Below are positions 60,188 to 64,000 of a DNA stretch of 64,000 nt, in pieces. The DNA lies in NCBI GenBank assembly GCA_026004675.1, contig BPJP01000001.1:434001-498000 (forward strand), given 5' to 3'. Position 1 is the stretch's first letter. Each line of letters opens with the position of its first letter. The notes below the pieces were generated by a model that ran no database searches, was not told the DNA's origin, and worked only from the letters and a program-made list of their open reading frames with translations. The position numbers and the translations under genes are program-made. This DNA is from Gemmatales bacterium. GTDB taxonomy: Bacteria > Planctomycetota > Planctomycetia > Gemmatales > Gemmataceae.

Positions 60188-62749
60188 TTAATGATTGAAT
60201 ATGAATTCTTTTGTGTTGATAAGCGCCCAAAGGATATCACTGTAGGCTGCCGACCTGGTACGTTCATCTTTGCTGCGTTCAGCGAGGTATTGTTTGATGG
60301 CGCCCAATTCGTCGGCAGTTGGATACCGGGCGAAGAAGGAAAGATAAATGTCCTTGATTTTTTCGTCTTCTGGGCGTTTGTCCGCCATCAGCCTGGCGAC
60401 GCGGCTGCCGAGTTTGCGTGACACGGTGGAGCCGTTCAACAGGTGTACCCGCTGGGCAAGGGTGACGTCGGTTTCGCGTTCGCACTCACAAGCGGACTCG
60501 CGTTTGGGTTTGCCGAACACCGTCAGGAAATAGTCGGAAACATAGGCGTCGGGCAGTTCGATCGCACGCGTCCCTTTCGGGAACTTGTAGCCTCCCATGG
60601 CAGTAAATTCCGTGGGGCTGCCGGTTACTTGATCGACGGCATCGAGCAGGACTTCGGCAGGCAAGCGCCTCGGCAAGAACCGGGCATGATGCTTCATATC
60701 GCCACGGTTATGGTCATTGGGCAGGCTGCTGAGTTGATAGGTCGTGCTTGTGCATATCGTTCGGACGAGGTGTTTGAGATCGAACTTGCTGCGGATGAAA
60801 TCCTGAGCCAGTGCTTCGAGCAGGTCGGGATTGCTTGGCGGATTGGTGATCCGCAAGTCGTCGAGAGGATCGACGAGTCCCCGGCCAAAGAAATGGCCCC
60901 AGTAGCGATTGACAAGAGCCTTGGCAAAAAAGGGATTCTCAGGGCTGGCCATCCAGTCAGCGAGTTTTTGTCGAGGGTCGACATTTTCGGGAACGTCGAT
61001 GGGATCGCCATCGAGAGCACGCGGTTTGTCATAAACTTTGCCGTGGCGGTCTTCCAACTTCCCTTTCGGGTCATAGCCCAGGACCTGCCCCATTCGTCCT
61101 CCTTCACGGAAGCGCACGGGGCGAAGCTTTTTGTCTTTCCCCACGGCTTGCCACTGGATGCGGGCAAAGAAAGCGGCCAAGCCCCAGTAGTCGTCCTGGC
61201 TCCATTTTTCAAACGGATGATGATGGCATTGGGCACACTGGATGCGCGTGCCAAGAAACGCTTGCGCGGTGTCATCGACCAGGCGTTCCGGGGTTTTCAG
61301 TTCGAGATACCAGAGAATCTGGGGCTGCACGCCGCTACCGCTGGTTGGACCTTGCGCCGTCAGAACTTCACGAACGAATTGGTCGTAGGGTTTATTTTCC
61401 TGGAGGCTCTTGCGAATCCAGGCGTGGAATTCGTCGGCGCGTTTGTGGATCGGGTCGACTGCCGGCTTCTTGCCGTTTCCTTTTTTGTTGTCGCGCGTGC
61501 CGCCGCGAACACGGAGGATATCGCCCCATTTCAAAGCGAAGTAAGCTGCGTAGGCGGGCCGTTGCAGGAGTTCGTCAACGAGTTTTTCGCGTTTCTTTGG
61601 GTCTTTATCAGCGATAAATTTGGCGGCTTCTTCCGCGGTTGGGAGCGTCCCGGTGATATCCAGAGATGCTCGGCGAATAAACTCCCCGTCAGTGCACAAC
61701 GCAGAGGGGGGAATGCCCAGCGCTCGAAGTTTTGCGAAAACATGTTCGTCGATAAGGTTGCTCGCTTTGGGAAACGCCAGCGCCGGCGTCTCTTGTGGAA
61801 TCGTCGCCCGAAAGACGGTAACCAAACCCTGGTAGCGAACCATGATGGACCCTTCCCCCCTTTGCCCAAGAGTGGTTACTAACCCGTCTTTATCGACATC
61901 CAGGAGAAGGGAGTCATTGGTTCGAAATTCGGCCATCTGGGTGGCGTCGACTTTCGACCCATCGCTGTAGTGGGCTGTGACGGCCAATTGCTGTTGGGCT
62001 TTGACATCGAGGATACGATGTTGCGGCGTAACCGATATCGCCACGACTTTTGGATCATCGCTGTTGCCGAAGGGCATGCCTGCCGCGAGCCAGCGTTTGA
62101 GAATCCGGTATTCGGGAGAACCGACTTCGAGCCGTTTGCCGCCGCCATGACCGATGGCGCCGACAGGCTTAAGCAGTAGCAGGCTCCGTTCCGATGCCGT
62201 CGGAATGACCCTTCGTCCCCGGCTTTCTCGGACAAGTGCGTGGTAGTCGACCTGAGGCTCGAAACCAAGGAGCGAGAGTTTGAAACCGTTTTGCCCTTCC
62301 GCTTTACCATGGCAGGCACCGGTGTTGCAGCCGAGTTTCGTCAAGACCGGGATGATGTCGTTGGTGAAGTTGATCTTCTGTTCGCCACGTGTCCCGGAAA
62401 CCACAACGGGGACTCGGATCGTTTGTCCGTCCGCCTTGACGACAATCGTCGTCGCACCGTCCGCAACGGCAGTCACACGAGCTTGCGTATCGACTGTTGC
62501 GACGGCGGTGTTCTCGGATCGACAGGTTGCTGAACGCGTCAGATCCCGCACGCCGTTATTGGCGTACAAACCAGTTACGATGAGCTGCTGACAGGCATCC
62601 ACGCCGTTCAATTCGATTTTTTGGGGAATCGCCGTCAAAGCGATCAAGGAGCCTTTGCCAAAAGGAGGCACCTTGTCGGCAGCCCGCCCGGCCAGTGGGA
62701 GAACGAAGGAGATTCCCAGTCCGATCAAGAACGAAAAGCGCTTTCGCAT
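60188..62749 (-). CDS. DUF1549/DUF1553 protein with Ig-like and cytochrome domains
   Basis: 853 residues. Signal peptide (SFLIGLGISFVLPLAGRAA), a BIG2-like Ig domain (about 35-115, VATVDTQARVTAVADGATTI), a haem-binding CNTGACHGKAEGQNGFKLSL region, a second Ig-like segment (about 240-310), then DUF1549 (LIDEHVFAKLRALGIPPSAL) and DUF1553. CAQCHHHPFEKWSQDDYWGL lies between them and is a second haem-like CxxCH. The family is nearly confined to planctomycetes and relatives, and always near DUF1501 genes. The biochemical role is unknown; envelope electron transfer or polysaccharide handling has been suggested in general terms. Confidence 0.92.
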   Translation of the reverse strand: MRKRFSFLIGLGISFVLPLAGRAADKVPPFGKGSLIALTAIPQKIELNGVDACQQLIVTGLYANNGVRDLTRSATCRSENTAVATVDTQARVTAVADGATTIVVKADGQTIRVPVVVSGTRGEQKINFTNDIIPVLTKLGCNTGACHGKAEGQNGFKLSLLGFEPQVDYHALVRESRGRRVIPTASERSLLLLKPVGAIGHGGGKRLEVGSPEYRILKRWLAAGMPFGNSDDPKVVAISVTPQHRILDVKAQQQLAVTAHYSDGSKVDATQMAEFRTNDSLLLDVDKDGLVTTLGQRGEGSIMVRYQGLVTVFRATIPQETPALAFPKASNLIDEHVFAKLRALGIPPSALCTDGEFIRRASLDITGTLPTAEEAAKFIADKDPKKREKLVDELLQRPAYAAYFALKWGDILRVRGGTRDNKKGNGKKPAVDPIHKRADEFHAWIRKSLQENKPYDQFVREVLTAQGPTSGSGVQPQILWYLELKTPERLVDDTAQAFLGTRIQCAQCHHHPFEKWSQDDYWGLAAFFARIQWQAVGKDKKLRPVRFREGGRMGQVLGYDPKGKLEDRHGKVYDKPRALDGDPIDVPENVDPRQKLADWMASPENPFFAKALVNRYWGHFFGRGLVDPLDDLRITNPPSNPDLLEALAQDFIRSKFDLKHLVRTICTSTTYQLSSLPNDHNRGDMKHHARFLPRRLPAEVLLDAVDQVTGSPTEFTAMGGYKFPKGTRAIELPDAYVSDYFLTVFGKPKRESACECERETDVTLAQRVHLLNGSTVSRKLGSRVARLMADKRPEDEKIKDIYLSFFARYPTADELGAIKQYLAERSKDERTRSAAYSDILWALINTKEFIFNH

Positions 62750-62806
62750 GGCGGTCGTGCTCCACGGCTATTGTGGGCGAACAACGGTGTTATCCGGTCG
62801 ACCACT

Positions 62807-64000
62807 TTAGAAAAGCTCTTCGATTTTTTCTCGTTGTTCGAGGATGTACTGTGGCCGTCCGAAGTTATCGGGGATTTTGATCGATGGATCGATGCCCAGC
62901 AGGTGGTAGAAGGTGGCGAACAGGTTTTGGATGGTGTACGGTTTGCTTCGGCTGATGTCCCAATCGCCTCGCAAGCCGGTGTCGCCGATGGTCTGCCCCA
63001 TTTTCAAGCCGCCGCCAGCCAGCTGTACAAAGCCGGATTGCGGGTAGTGGTCTCGGCCAGCATTCTTGTTGATGCGCGGCGTGCGTCCGAACTCACCGTA
63101 GATGGCAATGAGCACTTTCTTGTCCAGGCCGCGGTCGTACAAATCGGTGATCATGGCGTGAATCGATTTGTCGTAATGCGGCAAAATCTGTTCTTTCATG
63201 GTTTTGAAATTGTTTTTGTGGGTATCCCACTTGTTATTGCCAGGGCCGTAGACGGTGACGCACGAAACGCCGGCTTCAGCCAGACGCAGGGCTTGCAACA
63301 ATGTGACGCCGCCGTATGTGTGTTTGCCGTAACGCTCTCGAACCTTTTCCGGCTCCTTATTGACGTCGAAGGCTTCGCGAATTTTGGTCGACGCCAACAT
63401 CTCGATCGCTTTTTTCGTGAATTCGTCGGTGGCCAGCAATTGCTCATGGGCGTCGATTTCGCGGCGGAGATTATCCAACGAACGCAGCAAATCGACGCGG
63501 TTTTGGGGAATGCCACCGTTGGAATACAGATCACGCATCAAGCCGCCATTGGGACTGAACGATGCGTATTTGGGCCCCAGGTAGGCCGGTCCTGCGTCAT
63601 ATGCCATGCTGACCGAAGCTGGCATCGACTTGTCACGCCGTTTGTCGAAACGACTGATGATCGAGCCGATGGCCGGACGCTTCACCACGCCACTGGCGAA
63701 ACCACTGCTGGCTTCATACAAGCTATGCCCGCTGGTGATGGTCTGCATCCCCTGCACAATCGTGTACTTGTCAGCGATTTTGGCGTGCAAGGGCAGATGT
63801 TCGCTAACCAAAAACCCTGGAACATTGGTCTGAATCGGTTTGAATTCGCCGCGAAATTCCGACGGCGCTTTGGGTTTGACATCGAACATGTCGAGTTGGG
63901 CAGCGCCACCGTTTAAATACACGATGATGATCGACTTGTCATCGGTTTGACGTTGCGGCGTCTGTGCTTTGAGACGCAAAACATCGGCGAGCGTCAAGCC
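62807..64000 (-). CDS. DUF1501 protein, 5' end beyond the window
   Basis: At least 397 residues, open at base 64000. The visible N-terminal part GLTLADVLRLKAQ is the usual end of the Tat-like leader of DUF1501 proteins, so only about 30-40 residues should be missing. Landmarks are SIIIVYLNGGAAQLDMFDVK, LPLHAKIADKYTIVQGM, YGEFGRTPRINKNAGRDHYP and YHLLGIDPS at the end. DUF1501 has an alkaline-phosphatase/sulfatase-like fold. It is the first visible gene of the operon; the DUF1549/1553 gene starts 57 bases later. Confidence 0.93.
   Translation of the reverse strand, partial: GLTLADVLRLKAQTPQRQTDDKSIIIVYLNGGAAQLDMFDVKPKAPSEFRGEFKPIQTNVPGFLVSEHLPLHAKIADKYTIVQGMQTITSGHSLYEASSGFASGVVKRPAIGSIISRFDKRRDKSMPASVSMAYDAGPAYLGPKYASFSPNGGLMRDLYSNGGIPQNRVDLLRSLDNLRREIDAHEQLLATDEFTKKAIEMLASTKIREAFDVNKEPEKVRERYGKHTYGGVTLLQALRLAEAGVSCVTVYGPGNNKWDTHKNNFKTMKEQILPHYDKSIHAMITDLYDRGLDKKVLIAIYGEFGRTPRINKNAGRDHYPQSGFVQLAGGGLKMGQTIGDTGLRGDWDISRSKPYTIQNLFATFYHLLGIDPSIKIPDNFGRPQYILEQREKIEELF

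Noticed and set aside
60443..61882. 479-residue plus-strand frame
   Set aside because: Antisense to the DUF1549/1553 gene with no family features.
62621..63916. 431-residue plus-strand frame
   Set aside because: Antisense to the DUF1501 gene; low-complexity shadow sequence.

Overview
This 64 kb window is chromosomal DNA of a planctomycete, probably of the Gemmatales/Gemmataceae type (lineage is inferred from gene families). The evidence is a set of near-signature families: a DUF1559 pseudopilin, DUF1080 and ThuA-like secreted sugar proteins, an ECF sigma factor with a membrane-anchored C-terminal extension, several lipoproteins with PQQ-like beta-propellers, an Lpg1974/BBP7-type outer-membrane barrel, and a DUF1501 / DUF1549-DUF1553 / cytochrome c-WD40 operon at the right end. 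No tRNA, rRNA, CRISPR array, prophage or transposase was seen.

Left part (1-10970): a truncated SIS-domain sugar isomerase and a DUF1559 protein diverge, followed on + by SppA-like lipoprotein, two DUF1080-type proteins and a ThuA-like protein. Then comes an ECF sigma gene bracketed by two copies of a ~210 bp direct repeat, a lipoprotein, a thiolase and thymidylate kinase. 10970-18030: a seven-unit, 54 bp tandem repeat array, then a copper/silver efflux operon (Cys-rich exported protein, CusB-type adaptor carrying both an HMBD and a DUF3347 domain, and a CusA-type pump with a large insertion). 18100-31280: four PQQ-like propeller lipoproteins (the first frameshifted at a C7 run), interleaved with a PaaK-type ligase and followed by a large alpha/beta hydrolase and a NarL-type two-component pair.

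Middle (31360-42620, all -): two exported proteins of unknown function, rpoN with an unusual C-terminal tail, and a housekeeping run recR, ebfC, dnaX, a YgiQ-type radical SAM protein, a methyltransferase and a diguanylate cyclase. 42820-45410: a clear promoter, then pyrH, frr and a TerC-type membrane protein. 45428-47580 (-): peptidase T with an ATP-grasp enzyme. 47791-53388: a membrane-anchored propeller protein converges with an HtrA protease; two family 2 glycosyltransferases follow. 53458-56924: PxpA (LamB/YcsF), a HemL-like aminotransferase, an orphan CbiO/EcfA-type ATPase and ybeY.

Right end (57060-64000, all -): the outer-membrane barrel gene, then the haem/DUF1501 operon. Its 3' untranslated region carries four more copies of the ACCGTCAGTTGACGGT hairpin found in the 54 bp array, upstream of a strong terminator. 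The most unusual items are this repeat family at two loci, the direct-repeat-flanked sigma gene with an internal ribosome-binding site, the remodelled copper pump, and the C7 frameshift.
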